A DNA stretch of 64,000 nucleotides from Sipunculus nudus (taxonomy: Eukaryota > Annelida > Sipuncula > Golfingiida > Sipunculidae): NCBI GenBank assembly GCA_026874595.1, contig CM049306.1, forward strand, positions 63,434,019 through 63,498,018. Direction: 5' to 3'. The notes under the pieces were generated by a model that worked only from the letters and a program-made list of their open reading frames with translations, was not told the DNA's origin and searched no databases. The first letter of the stretch is position 1. The number at the start of each line of letters is the position of its first letter. Both the position numbers and the translations under genes were made by a program. Below are positions 1 to 11,637 of this stretch, piece by piece.

Positions 1-395
1 TCAAACCACTGCAAAGATATGAGTGATTTTAACCCAAGGCAGATGAACAGATGGACACTGGGCAAACATGCTTGCAGGTGGCGCCACCATTTTTTTGTGT
101 ATGTGATAAAGCTATCCAAGGGCTACATTTGTACAATTTTTTTTCTGATCGGTCAAACTGTTCTCGAGATATGTGGGTTTATGTGTGGTTACAGACGCAC
201 AAATGGACGCTGGGCAGAGAGGAAAGGTCAGAGGTCAACGCAAAATTGATTAGGCACCAGTTCACATACGACCCGATAATTGGTGTAAGTTTCGGAAAAA
301 TCAGTCCAGTAGTTAGAGGAGTTCTCCGGAAACGAATACGGCGGCGGCGGTGGCGGCGGAACCCGGTCAAAAACATCGTTTTGGCGGATAAATAA
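1..395. repeat. HINE-1-related repeat fragment
   Basis: There is no gene here. The stretch has the vocabulary of the HINE-1 monomers seen elsewhere: a 'gatatgag.gattttaaccc' block, an 'agatggac.c..ggcaaa' block, a palindromic GGTGGCGCCACC at 77-88, and a short CGG-rich tract at about 339-360 like the one near every HINE-1 tail. It lacks the TATCCCCAGACAA terminus, so it is a diverged relative or a truncated copy. Short ORFs here are by-products of the repeat. Confidence 0.5.
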
Positions 396-467
396 TGACC
401 TATTTTCTGGCATGTATATAGCTTATATAAAGAGGGCATTGAACTAATTATTCATTAATAAACTCAC

Positions 468-547
468 CTTGTACTCAGTTCCAGGGCTTTCTGTTTGGTT
501 TTTATGTAAAATGTGTTCTCAACATCAAGATTGTCACCATCTGTAAT
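468..547 (-). CDS. FGD exon 10: middle of PH domain 1
   Basis: The exon has 26 codons plus 2 nt (residues 797-822) and ends phase 2 at a GTGAGT donor. It encodes ITDGDNLDVENTFYIKT and then KQKALELST, matching the FGD PH strands around 'HTFQVSGKERTLELQA'. Two AGs lie 7 nt apart at the acceptor. Only the upstream one (after CAACACAG) keeps the frame with exon 9; the downstream AG would hit a stop within 13 codons. The next exon lies left of the window. Confidence 0.88.
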
Positions 548-963
548 CTGTGTTGAGAAGAAAACAGTACATGATGGATTCTGCCTCACCCATGTGGAAA
601 GACGTATAACAGAACTTACAGAAGCAAGCTTTGTAGAGAACAACTACTAGGGTAACAAATCTATCAATGTCCTCAACGCTCTACCCATTTAAGGGCTGTC
701 ACATTTTGTCTCGGATTTACTCAGGGATCAGGGCCACCAAGGAAAACCTGTCTCAATAGACACGCTCTACTTCTACTGAGTGCTACGTCTGGTCTGTGTG
801 TGAAATATGTGTGAATCTCCTAAAATGGATATAATCCTCGCGCCAATCGACTATTTTGTAGCAAACATTTAAAACCTACAATTAAAAATATCACAAATAT
901 GACTTCCGATCTCAAACTGCCTCAGCCTACTAACAGCGTGTTTGTCTGTGTGTGAATCCGTAC
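548..963 (-). other. FGD intron 9
   Basis: This is a 416-bp intron between exons 9 and 10, bounded by GTACGG and CAACACAG. I see no repeat family or other gene in it. Confidence 0.8.
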
Positions 964-1065
964 CTGCATGCCGTCCACCTCCATAACTTGTTTGACCTTG
1001 AAGCGCTGTATCGCACCAGGAATTTTTAATTTCATATCGTTGCACAAAAGAAACAAGTCGTTGAA
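964..1065 (-). CDS. FGD exon 9: PH domain 1 strands
   Basis: The exon has 34 codons, phase 0 at both ends, with acceptor TTTGTTTCAG and donor GTACGG. It encodes FNDLFLLCNDMKLKIPGAI and then QRFKVKQVMEVDGMQ. This aligns with the FGD PH pattern 'FNNMLLYCVPK...RTRVGIDGMK', in which a hydrophobic FN..LL strand is followed by a VDGM turn. It continues directly from exon 8 (ERYAFL) so that the beta strand reads YAFL-FNDLFLL. Confidence 0.9.
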
Positions 1066-1110
1066 CTGAAACAAAGAATATCGAAAACTATAGCCCATCC
1101 ATTCCACGTA

Positions 1111-1265
1111 AGGAGCATTGTAGCATTATGGTTAGGGCACTGGACTTGGGACCGCAGGGTTGTGGATTCGTGTCCCGTTCTGAGTACCTTCCACGCCGAA
1201 ACTCAAATCATTACCGCAAGGGTAGGCGTTCTCTGTCCAGATCTAGGCCATATTGGGAAATATTT
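1111..1265 (+). repeat. tRNA-derived SINE fragment
   Basis: An A-box-like run (ttatggttagggcac, 1126-1140) lies 24 bases before a B-box-like run (ggattcgtgtccc, 1164-1176), the pol III internal promoter layout of tRNA-derived SINEs. The tRNA-unrelated part continues to about 1265. No cloverleaf closes and no CCA or poly-A tail is clear, so this is a SINE relic and not a functional tRNA gene. It lies in intron 8, opposite in strand to the gene. Confidence 0.6.
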
Positions 1266-1269
1266 TGAA

Positions 1270-1945
1270 TATGCAGTGTAAAGAGGACATTTTGAGGCAA
1301 TTTTCACCAAAAAAAAGAATGAGGATTTCCTTTTCCTGAAAAACTGTTCCTTATATCTTTGCGTTATCTGTAGTCAAACTATAGACAGGTTCAATATTTA
1401 ATACATTGTTTTTATATTTCTTCAAAATTAGATATGAAATTTCAATCATCTTCAATAGCGCAAAGGCGCATTTACGTTTGTAACTTGCAAAACGTTATCT
1501 TTTAAATGTAATGCTCGGAGTGAAATAACTGATATGTTGTAGTCTTATGTTAAACTTTGCGTTTTACCGGGTTCCGTGGTCTCGAAAGCACACAGGACTC
1601 CTAAGAGCACAGATCGCGAGCTCGAGTACCTGTTTCCACAGGCGCTTGAATCCCTATTTATAATAAAGTCTTCATATCTCCAATGTTCTTAGAAACACCT
1701 TGACGGAATCAAGTGAAACGACATAATAATAAAACGGTCATAATATGCTATCACTTATATTATGCAGTTGTTCTGCAGCTGTTCATAAATATCCTTATTC
1801 TTAACTCTTTAATTTGAAAGTAATAAACAACAGATAACTTAAATAAAATTGATTTCTAATTAATAAAAAGAAATATAAAAAAACGAAAATTAATCATTAG
1901 ATGATTAGATAAATCATTAAATTAGGGAAATTAGATAAAATAAGA
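1270..1945. other. intron 8, no recognisable feature
   Basis: This is AT-rich sequence with scattered A/T runs. I see no exon, repeat family or structured element that I can name. Confidence 0.6.
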
Positions 1946-1947
1946 GA

Positions 1948-2015
1948 TTTTGCAGCTCAACGGGGGGCCGCGCGCCGAAGGCGCCCCCTCTCGATCCGCC
2001 AGTGATAGCAAAGGC
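1948..2015. repeat. short GC-rich dispersed repeat
   Basis: This GC-rich block contains GCGCCTTCGGCGC on one strand beside a 'ggcggatcgagaggggg' run. A related 'ggatccgcccct' block occurs near 12330-12350. It looks like a remnant of a dispersed element whose full form is not in this window. Confidence 0.35.
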
Positions 2016-2025
2016 AATTTCATGC

Positions 2026-2052
2026 ATATATATATATATATATATATATATA
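2026..2052. repeat. (AT)n microsatellite
   Basis: This is a perfect AT dinucleotide run. ORFs crossing it translate to IYIYIY and are not genes. Confidence 0.95.
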
Positions 2053-2171
2053 GTGTGATTAGAGTAAGAAAAATTCCAAAAGGACGGATGGATGCACTTA
2101 GGAGTGAATGGGGACAGGTCATGGGCAACAGTCAAATTTAGAACAACTAGTACCTCCTCCGTTCCCCTCAA

Positions 2172-2197
2172 CCCCCCCCCCCCCCCCCCCCCCCCCC
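2172..2197. repeat. poly-C tract (26 C)
   Basis: This is an uninterrupted run of 26 C. It is one of several long C tracts in the window, most of them C on the plus strand. Confidence 0.95.
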
Positions 2198-2339
2198 ATT
2201 GGAGCATTAACAGCATAGGCACAGGAACCGGGCGGAGGGGGTTAAAGCATTGGCATGTGAATGGGGAGGGGTGAAACTGGGAGGAGGAGCATAACAAAGT
2301 TTTTTCGTCCCCACTATCCAAATCATGGGCTATACTGCT

Positions 2340-4055
2340 GTTAAATTAGGTTAAATATTCTTTCTCGAAATATTTTTGTATATGTGATGTTCTTCAAAGG
2401 TATAAAGGAATGTGGCCAATTACGAAATGAATTCGAAAATATGTGCACACCATCCCTTAGGGCTTTTTGACAATGTTTTTCTTGTTTAGTATACAGCTGT
2501 AAGGTTTCTATCGGCGTGTGACCCTGTATGTTTATATAAACAACACACATCCTTCAGTCATTGCCCTTCGCCAGGCCCATGTTATTCATTTACGAATATC
2601 TCTGAATGAATATGATAGCTCGGGTAGGTTATGTGGCTTCAAATTCAGGGTAGGATCCAAAGTAAATATCATGCGGCAAATGCATTAAATTTTACTTGTT
2701 TTTAAAAAAATCAGTTGTATTTAAAAGCCAGCCCAAACAGGGTAGAACCAAGAGATAATGAGGGATAGCGAAACCATATATAGTGTGGGACCTTGTCATG
2801 GTCAAAAATAAATATTAGGTACAAATTTGACTACTATTTTGCCAAAAGTTCATTTAGTGAAAATCAGCCATATTTGAGATCTAGCGCAAACATGGCAAAA
2901 GGTGGGCAATAATGGAGAATCGGCTATGAATTGTACTACCTTGGAAGTTAGGCTAAGGTAAAAATTAAAAACAAGTGACCAATGGGTCATGACGCTCAGC
3001 TGCCAAGCTTGACCTGCGACATCATGGGCTGCGATTCACAACTTCTAGTATAATTGTTGCAGAACCTATATGCCAATTTTGTTTAAACTTTCTACGTTGC
3101 CATAAATTCTTATCATATATGTCTGGTTAAAACATAGTGAATGATGGTCTGAGGCAAAATGTATGGTTGTTGAGCTATCAGGAACTAATCCCACAGCTTG
3201 CTCGATACCTGTCAGTCTCAAAAAGAATACCACACAGGCCACATATAAGATCAAAATATAGCAAAAGATCAAGGAAATCCATGCAAGAATTATTGTGAAA
3301 CGGGTGCTTCCATATTAATTTTTATTCAATACAAGCCAACTGTACTGAGCTTTCATAAATGATGGTCATATTTATTAAGAAATCTTTGACCCAATGCAAG
3401 ATTACATTAATATACATCCCACTGCATTCACTTTAACAGTTCTTGAGATAATATGTTCTAAAGGAATTTAAAGATGACTTCCTGGTGGCCATATTGGATT
3501 TCTGACAGGTCTGAAATTGAACAACAAACATCCTCTAAAAGGGACCAAACATCATAAAAAATCACAGAAACTGCTCTGGCAAAAGGATTTCTAAAATGGC
3601 TGCCTGGCAGACATAATGGTTTTCTGACAAGTCTGACATTTGATATCACACATCCTCCAATAAGACACTAATCTTGTAGCAATTGCTCCAAAGAATATAA
3701 CAGAGTCTTGTAATCAAATAAAGCCATCCTAAATCCAGGTACAGACCCACACATTATCAGAACAAACACTTGCTGGTATATCTGATGATTTGTATAATAA
3801 TATTCAGATATCTAAGTTTATTGCTATGATTCCATGATATAAACTGCAAAATGTTCCCATCATTTTATAAATCAGTAGCTTAACCTTAACACTTAACTCT
3901 CATAGTCTTAATGCCTGGCCAAAGCATTCCTGCAACAGTGTTTTTGTTATGCACTAATGATATATCCTTATCACTCCATGAGCTGATACAAAAGGGAGTC
4001 ATATATCACAAGTGTCACTGACAATTATGGGCACACAGCGAGATGTACCAGTTGT
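2340..4055. other. intron 8, mostly unassigned; short internal duplication
   Basis: I see no gene. The only structure I notice is a diverged tandem pair at about 3474-3545 and 3597-3670, sharing 'ctgcctgg.....cata.tgg.tttctgac' and 'catcctc.aa'. The 2640-3060 part reads like an old dispersed repeat (a bases 2984-3003 block resembles the HINE-2 head phrase 'gggtc.t.gacgctcagctg') but is too diverged to assign. Confidence 0.5.
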
Positions 4056-4059
4056 GAGT

Positions 4060-5177
4060 GCCATGGTTATATATACAAGAAAACAAGAAAAATAGAGATG
4101 GGTCTGACCACATATCAACTGGATTCTTTCTAAATGATGGGTAACTACTAACCACTAAATCCGGCCGGGTGTAATTACTTGGCAACCAATGCGTGAATAA
4201 GTTAGACCTGCAACCTTTAACCTCCTGACCAGCTGACCTCAAAATCAATTAGTTATTTCTTCATGCAAAAAGACCCATAAATATGAAGTTTGAATCACAT
4301 TCAGAGAGCAATAGATGTGGCATATGTGAAAGACTGAAGGTTTGGGTTGAACATTTTCATTTGAAATATGTTCACAAGCATTAAGAACAATATTGTGACC
4401 TTGACCTTTGAGCTTTTGAACTCAACACCAATAGGCTTCTTCCCCTATTGGTAGGTAAGCCATATATGACAGATGGAAAGAATAGATTGAGAAGTTTGCC
4501 TGAAAATGACTCCACGCAAGAAGAGGGTGCTGTGAACTTGACCTTTGACCTCAAAATCAACAGGTCTTTTCCCCTGTTGGCAGAGAAGTGATATCAGTGC
4601 TGAAAGGTTTGGAATGAAAGGTCTAGCTTGAAATGTGTCCACAGCCTTTTCAAAGAAGTGGATCCTGTGACCCTGACCTTTGACCTTGTGACCTCAACAT
4701 CTATAGGATTCTTCTCCCACTTAGTAGGTGAGCTATATGTGAAAGATTAAAGCATTGGGATGAAAGGTTTGGCTTAAAATGCACCCACAGGCTCTTCAAA
4801 GAAGTGGGTTCTGTGACCTTGACCTTTGACCTTGTGACCTCAAAATAATTATGGTTCTTCCCCTGTTGGTAGGTGAGCTGTATGTGAAAGATGGAAGGTT
4901 TTGGATGAAAATTTTGGCTAAAAGAATTATTTCTGGGGGATGCAAACACACCCCATAACTTCGAGAATATAGGTCGCAGTGACCTAATTTCAGGTTTGCA
5001 AGGAGATCTTTTTAGAACCTCTAAGACTGCATAGGGTTCATGGCCCTAGCCCCTACAGTTACGATTTGTGCCCTGCTAACGGACGGACGGCCGGCCGGAC
5101 GGACAGACGGAAGGACGACGGACAAAGACCCATCGCTATAGCCCAGCATGACTGAAAGCCAGCTGAGCTAACAAGTG
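4060..5177 (-). mobile_element. HINE-2 copy, 3' end lost
   Basis: Tandem monomers carry TGACCTTGACCTTTGACC-type cores near 4395, 4672 and 4815. They are followed by a 'gaatataggtcgcagtgacctaatttcaggttt' block, an ACGG/CCGG simple repeat (5080-5125) and the 5' subterminal repeat CAGCTGAGCT at 5160-5170. The hairpin end that should lie to the left is missing. The element lies in intron 8, same strand as the gene when read 5' to 3'. No coding sequence. Confidence 0.7.
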
Positions 5178-5323
5178 TAAATCTGTGACCTGGGGCTAAT
5201 ATTGTGCCGTAAGTTCAGTTTTGTTTTTAAATTAATCATATTGGTGATATAGCGCAAACAAGGGGAGAAGAAAGAGAGAAAAATGATGAAACTGGTTTTT
5301 TTTGCAACCTAGCTGCATAAATC

Positions 5324-6849
5324 AAGTAGGGATCCATGGGTCTAGACGCTCAGCTGATTTTGTCTATGTAAGGATATTTTTAAAGAATTTTTTTCAGGAT
5401 GACAGTCCTGTGGCCTTGACCAATAAACTTGTGACCAAAAAATCTTGGAACTATCCTTGAATTTGCAGCATTTAGATTATTGATACATTCTTTTAAAAGT
5501 GACCTTGACCTCTGACCAGGTAACCTCAAACTCTACAGATTTCCTCACTTTGGGCATGTAAGCCATGTGTGAAAGACGGAAAGTTTGGGATGAAAAGATT
5601 GATTTACAGTGCATCCACAATCTTTTAGAAGATGTGGCTCCTGTGACCTTAAACTTTTTCTTAGGACACTGAAAATCAAAATTAATTAACTTAAGTGGTG
5701 GGTCATTATTAAATCAAGTTGGAAGCCAATCGGTCTATCTAAAGCAGAATTATCATCCATAACCTTATTAGTGAATGGATTGGCCCTGTGACCTTGACCT
5801 TTGACCGTATGACCCAAAAATCGAACAGAAACTTCCCCTATTGGCAGGTTAGCAATATCTTGAAGATGAAAGGTTTGCGATGAAAAGTTTGGCTTCCAAT
5901 GCATACGCATTCTTATTAAAGAAATGTGACCTTGACCTTTGACCGTTGGACCTCAAAATCCACACGGTTCTTACTTTAGTGGTGAGCCATACATAAGTTA
6001 AATTTGAAACCAATATGTCAATGTAAACTGGAGTTAACATCTGGAAACTAATTTGTGAACAGATGTCCATGTGACCTTGACCTTGTGACCCCAAATTCAT
6101 TTATGCTATCCCCATACTGGCAAGACAGCTTAATGTGCAAGATTGAAAGTTTTGGATTTAAAGCTAGGCTTAGAATGCAGCCATAATCTTTTTAAACATG
6201 TAAGTCCTATGACCTTGACCTTTCACCCAATTATCATTTAGGTTCTTGCTTTAGTGATCGGCCATATGTAGGTCAAGTTTGAAATCCATGTGTCAGTCCA
6301 ACCTGGAGTTATCATCCGGAAACAAATTTGTACGGATGGACAGACAACAGACAAACAGACTGACAGACAGGGCGATAACTATAGGGTATCCATTTCTGAT
6401 CAATAAACATAACAGGTTTTGGGACACAGCAGAGAAACTGACATGAGTGTTGTCATTTTATAGTTAAAAAAAAGAAAATAGAAAAAAATACAAGTAGCGC
6501 CACCACTTTTCAGGAACTGACAAAACTAGTCATGGTCGATATTCAAGGCAAGATTCATGACAATCCATACATTAAAACAAGATATTTGAGGTTTTGTATC
6601 AATTTTTTTTAATCTGGGGGGGGGGGTACTTTAAGGCCCGATAGCTCGGAGGATATAGGTCACAGTGAACTAATTTCGGGTTTCCAAGGAGATTTTTTTT
6701 TTACCTCCCTGGATGATTACTTAGAAGTTTCAAGGACCAGCGATTTGTGCCTTGCTAACGGACGGCCGGACACCCGGATGACCGGACGGACGACGGACTA
6801 AGCGCCATTCCTATACCCCGGTTGACTTACGGTCAGCTGAGCTAAAAAT
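5324..6849 (-). mobile_element. HINE-2 copy, near complete (1.53 kb)
   Basis: Read on the minus strand, the element begins at TTAGCTCAGCTGAC (about 6845-6832). It has a CCGTCCGG simple repeat, one monomer of the 339-bp satellite type with AGTGGTGGCGCTAC (about 6496-6510), a TCTGTC repeat (6330-6370), about four TGACC-core monomers (5500-6240), and ends with CAGCTGAGCG (5356-5347) and a decayed ATCCATGGGT hairpin at about 5331-5340. There is no ORF of substance. The layout matches Helentron-associated non-autonomous elements: subterminal inverted repeats, 3' hairpin, internal satellite. Confidence 0.7.
6617..6628. repeat. poly-G tract in HINE-2
   Basis: A run of G's follows 'aatct' inside the satellite-type monomer. 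At the equivalent monomer position in the 53.5-57.0-kb array the complementary strand carries poly-C (53588-53602). Confidence 0.8.
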
Positions 6850-7565
6850 AAAATATGCAGTCACATACTTCGAATTTAAAGCAACTTCAGGAAATTGGAG
6901 ACCTCATTCTAAAGCCATATATATTCTTTACATAATAGAGACATCCTCCGAATTAGGATCATAGACAAGTCTTATCTTAAAATAAAGATCTAAGTTGCAC
7001 ATCTTAAATATTAATGAGGTTTACCTGAGAGATTCTCACAGGTCAGGTCATTATGATCACTGAAGATATGTTAAAAAAGTGTACTATCTGTAGTAAATTT
7101 AAACATCCCTCCGTGATATTTCGACAGAATTGGTTTAGTCGATATCATTCAAACTTTGATTACAGACTAAAAGTTGTAAATGAGGCGACCAATTTAATTT
7201 CTTATGCCCCAGTGTAAAATATCTGTTTATCAACTTTAACACTTGAACCTTGTAAAACAGGTTGACATATTCCATGTAGTATATATTTTCATACACTGGT
7301 TTATTTGGAGATGCATGTTTCAATCAATATCTCTCAGAAACATGGAGTGCCCTTATTTCAGATGTCTCGGGTAATTAGTTATGACCTGTAAAGAAAAACC
7401 AGAACACTGTTGCTGTACCGATTACATACAGTCTGGCTAACGGACGACCAAAGAGGGACTCCTATGGTTTAGATGATGTACAGTCAGGTGAGCTGACAAT
7501 AGCTGTTATTCAATTAAAAAAAACCTACGAAAGGAGCCTTATACAGTTTAGGATTTTCATGTTAC
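6850..7565. other. intron 8, 3' portion; decayed HINE-2 tail
   Basis: At about 7400-7497 there is a heavily decayed HINE-2 terminal region ('gctaacggacgacc', then 'tacagtcaggtgagctgac'). The rest is unassigned AT-rich intron. Confidence 0.5.
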
Positions 7566-7712
7566 CAGGAAGGCGTATCTCTCCACGACTTTCCCGCTAG
7601 TGGCGTGAACCTTCAGGATCTTCCCCTCCTTCACCAGATTTCGGTCAGAGTCCACTATATTCACTGGTCCGTCTAACTGACGCTGTAGTTTGATCAGCTG
7701 GTTGACGCGAGA
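7566..7712 (-). CDS. FGD exon 8: DH end and PH domain 1 start
   Basis: The exon has 49 codons, phase 0 both ends, acceptor ATCTTTTCAG, donor GTAACA. It encodes SRVNQLIKLQRQLDG, then PVNIVDSDRNLVKEGKILKV. The first part closes the DH domain C-terminal helix; LVKEGKILKV is the first PH strand, corresponding to 'ELIKEGQILKL' of vertebrate FGDs. The exon ends with ERYAFL. This DH-PH boundary within one exon helps identify the family. Confidence 0.93.
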
Positions 7713-7861
7713 CTGAAAAGATCAGGGTAAACACACAAACTGATGAATAACGAACACAGACAGAGTGGTGTTCATTGGTCACATTTCTACCTATACCATT
7801 ATTTAAAACCCCGAGTGCATTGTGGGGGACAGAATGTACCTGCATTCTCTCACCGGCAGAG

Positions 7862-8895
7862 TCATGTTCTTGTGAGTCCCATTCTGTGCAGCGAACAGAC
7901 AGATAAGATCCGGGGGCAAGGGTTTTGTTTCCATTTGAGGAGAGTCCGTGTTTCTACAGCTGTAATCTCTTTCATCCCTGGCACATTGACAGGCACTCTT
8001 CTACCCGTCTGTCCATTTGCATTCTGCGATCCGTTATTACAGTGCCATTCATGCTGTCTTTCGTATGCCCTCGTACATCCCGCGAGGCTGGCCTTCTCAA
8101 TATTGAAGCACAACTGCAGCCAGTAGTAACTGGGTGTTCCTTGCTGTCTTCTGAGCAACTGCCTTATCTATCATAGGCCTCCATTGATGCTGCATGTGTG
8201 TGGGAGATGAGTTTTGTCAACGTCTGGTTAGCAGATGCACTAGTTTCTGTTGTTGTTGCACTGATGGGAATATGGACTTTTAGGGTTCTGTCACCATCTC
8301 TTATGAGCGCAACGTATACTTTGACATAATGGAATCTTCTTGGTTTAATGGCGATTTTACTGATCACGATAAATTGGTCAGTGTTGTGCACACACGAGAG
8401 CAGTCTCTTCTTGCTATCATAACATCCAGGTGGTGCCATTTCTTAGACCTTGGATCCATCTTGGAGACTCGAGAGGTCTTAGACCATTCTCGTTCATCTT
8501 GCCTACTTCGTGGAATACCTTGACCTTGAAGTCCTTGCCTTCAGGACTGCAAATACGTGTTAGGGCATATGCTGAGATGAAGGTGATAGGGTCCCTGTCA
8601 GAGTTAAGGTGGTGACTCACCAACCATTCTGTGCCGTTTGTTGGTGGATTTGTCACGGGCAGCAGAGATGTTTTTTTTAGCGGCGCCAATCCCATGTTCT
8701 CTCCTGCTGTCCACGTCCTTGTCCTTGCAGATTAAATTAAAGTTCTTATCACGGAGGGCTCTATTATCTGCAAGCCCAGTTTCTTGAAGAGCAGCAATGT
8801 CAACACCTAGACAAGCAGGTTCCACATCAATGACAGCAGTCTTACGCCTGTCAGTGACCTGCTGTAGATCATCTGTAAGGCTAGGCATGCACACA
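7862..8895 (-). pseudogene. LINE endonuclease and linker relic (RTE-like), inverted part
   Basis: Read on the minus strand, several frames give an APE-type endonuclease: VTDRRKTAVIDVE and VDIAALQETGLADN near 8860-8780 (family pattern DIAALQETRLA), FISAYA near 8600, VGKMNENG near 8500, and HNTDQFIVISKIAI (family CDTDHSLV) near 8370. A linker with YYWLQLCFNIEKASL follows near 8130. The catalytic Glu of ALQET is kept but Arg is Gly, and there are at least three frame changes, so it is dead. It abuts head-to-head the plus-strand RT piece at 8903. Confidence 0.8.
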
Positions 8896-8902
8896 GAAAA
8901 GA

Positions 8903-9175
8903 GTGTCTGAGCAAGCCATCAGATTCATCCCACAGCTGCCAGTCCTAGATGAGCTAGACATTGAGCCAACTTCATACGATTTAAGTAAGACTATTGATGC
9001 ATTGGCTAAAGGCAAGGCGACAGGAAATTACTTTATTCCTCCGAAGGTCATTAAGACAGGTAAGCCTGCCCTACAGCTGCATGAATTGCTGTGACTCTGC
9101 TTGCTAGAGAGTGATAAGATAATCAAGATAGTTATGATCTTCAAAAACAAAGGGGACAGAAGTGTGCATATCAAC
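8903..9175 (+). pseudogene. LINE reverse-transcriptase N-terminal relic (RTE-like)
   Basis: The frame at 8903-9094 encodes PVLDELDIEPTSYDLSKTID then ALAKGKATG and IPPKVIKTGKPAL. This is the start of an RTE-like RT domain (family pattern 'PVLDELD.EPT.EELSKAI..L..GKAPG.DGIPPEVIK'). After a frame change, IFKNKGDRS (family LYKNKGDRSDCNNYRG) occurs at about 9133-9162. The RT then stops; no catalytic YADD region is found nearby. Confidence 0.8.
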
Positions 9176-9194
9176 ACTGATATATTCTAATTGT

Positions 9195-9275
9195 CAAGGG
9201 TTGCCGACTCGCAGATTATCTAAAACCAAACTCGCAGACGAACTCAAGGCTGATATAATAGCTTTACAGGTTCGC
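9195..9275 (+). pseudogene. LINE endonuclease fragment
   Basis: A short plus-strand stretch encodes a peptide like SKTKLADELKADIIALQ, the start of an APE endonuclease (family pattern 'T..LA.EL...DI.ALQE'). It comes after RT sequence instead of before it, so it is from a second element or a rearrangement. Confidence 0.5.
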
Positions 9276-9533
9276 ACCATGCACATAACGTTAAATATAA
9301 CGGAACGGTAGACCACTGGAGACTGGCCTCTAGATGCTATCCCGCTATTCTACTTATACTTTCGAGGGGCATGCGTGAGAACAGTAGCTGTCAGGCTGGT
9401 ACTGACACCGATATCTGGCCCAGTCAGAGTAAATGTGTGCTTCCCATCTACGCTTAAAATGAATATAATTCAATGACTAGTAGTTTAAAAATAAAGAATA
9501 CCTTGCTAGATAGCTCTCATAACACTTAAAAAA

Positions 9534-11259
9534 CTAGATATTTCTTGGCATCTCAGGCACCAAAGTATCCCCAGACAATTTATCCCCACCCCTCTTTAAG
9601 AATAGGCCCCCCATCTTCAGCAGCATATACTGACACTTGGCAAGTGACTATGGTTTCTCCCATCTATCAACTTGAGAAACAATATTTTTCACCAAATATG
9701 GGGGCAAATATGGTGAATCATGCTTGAGAAAAGAGCATTAATTTATTTTACAATAAACTGGAAGGTGGACGCGCAACCTGTCTGGTTTACAAGAAAATTT
9801 TCCCTGAAGGATAGACATGCCAAATTTAAGACCAATACCTTGAACGACTCCGGAGATATGAGCAATTTTCACCCTTGAACATAGCCTTTCACCACATGAA
9901 CAGATGGACGCCGGGGCAAAACAATTGCAGATGGCGCAACCAGTCTTGAGAACAAGATGGAAGAGTCCAAGACCTATGGATATTTCAGGCCAATAGAGCA
10001 AATCTGTCCTCAGAAGAGGGCTTTAATTTTTTCTACAAAAACGGGAAGGTAGGTGGCGCCACCTGTCTGGTTTATGAGAGAACTTTCCAAGATGGATGGA
10101 CAATCCAAATTTCAGACCAATACCTTGAATCACTCTGGAGATATGGGCAATTTTCACCAAAAGCACATGTACATATGGACACCACGCAAAATGGAGTCCA
10201 AGATGGAGGAATCCAAGATCTATGGATATGCACAATTTCAGGCCAATAGGGCAAATCACTCCTCAGAAAAGAACATTAATTTATTCTACAAAAAGGGAAA
10301 GTAGGTGGCGCTACCTTTCTAGTTTACGAGAAAACTTTCAAAGATGGACGGACATACCAAATTTCAGACCAATACCTTGAACCACTCCTGAGATATGAGC
10401 AATTTTCACCGAAAGCAACGTACGGATGGACGCAACTGAAATTACGATTGCAGATAGCGCCACCAGTCTTGAATTCAAGATGAAGGTATCCAAGATCAAT
10501 GGACATGCACAATTTCAGCCTAATCTGTCCATTAGTTTTAGACTTATAATGCTCACAGTATTGTCAATTAGCAATGATGGGGTATTAAAAGGCTCGAAAA
10601 CAAGAAAAGGGCAGAAGGTTGAGCCACCTGTCTTCCGCAGAAGACCAAGCTATCCAAAATCTTCAGTCAATTTGATTTTTGGGCCAATCCAAGCATCCAT
10701 TTATTGGGATATTTATGATTTTTTTGTGATTTTCACCATATATGGAAATATTCAAGGTCAAGGCCACTCTCATAAGAAAGGTCATGACCCCAATTTAATT
10801 ATACATCATCCCATACCCCATGCCTATGCATATGCATAATATGAAAGAAATTTGTCCATTAGGTTTTTGACATATAATGCTCACAGTACTGTTAAGTGAA
10901 AACTAGGAAAGGATAACGGGTGGCGCTATCAGTTTCCGATACATGACAACATTATCCAAGATCTTCCGTCAAGTTAATTTTTGGATTAGTCCATGCAAGA
11001 TTTCTTGAGATATTTAAGAATTTGTGTGATTTTCCGCAAAAATGGACCTATTCAAGGTCAAGGTCACTCTCCTAGTATAGGTCATGACCCCATTTTAAAT
11101 AGGCTTCTTCCTCTCACCCATATCTATGCACATGTTAAGTTTGGTAAAGATTTGTAGAATATGTTTTGAGTTATCGCGTTCAAATGAAATCTCGGCGGCG
11201 GCAGCGGCGGCACGACCGTGTTAAACCATAGTATCCCGACTTTGTCTGGGGATACAATT
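9534..11259 (-). mobile_element. HINE-1 copy, full length (1.73 kb)
   Basis: The left end (structural 3' end) reads CTAGATATTTCTTGGCA on the plus strand, with a decayed GGCA/TGCC hairpin and GTATCCCCAGACAA (9575-9588). The right end is TTTGTCTGGGGATACAATT (about 11240-11258). Inside are three monomers of about 250-285 bp, each with a 'cattaatttatt.tac' opening and a GGTGGCGC block (about 9728, 10012 and 10266). Two 'gtcaaggtcactctc' blocks and a CGG tract (11193-11210) lie next to the tail. Two or three short ORFs arise from the monomers and are not genes. Confidence 0.75.
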
Positions 11260-11637
11260 AGACTTACTGTGACGTAATTATGGGTTATGGTTAACTTGTA
11301 ATTTGAATTTAACTTAGAGTTTAACAACGCGGATTTTAACTTAACAAATGAAAAATGCATAACAACTGGTAAATGAAATGAAGCAAGGTATCTTGGCATA
11401 TGTACACAAAGAGGACTCTAAGAATTATGACCTGATCACAAATAGGAATATATTCGAGTAAAAAACACGGTATATATAATCGGTTTTTGATACTAAGCCC
11501 TCCCTTAAATCTGAATTCTCCTGGTTATCTATTTACCTCGCTAGTCATTAACCCACAGAATGATCAAATAGTGATATTGTTGGAAACGGCAGTAGATATC
11601 GTTTACTTTACATATAGCTAAAAAATGTATAACTTAC
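11260..11637. other. intron 7, 5' part
   Basis: This is unassigned AT-rich intron between the HINE-1 tail and exon 7. The donor GTAAGT is at 11637-11632. Confidence 0.6.

Noticed and set aside
1111-1180. A tRNA gene
   Set aside because: Boxes A and B are present but acceptor and anticodon stems do not pair; it is a SINE relic.
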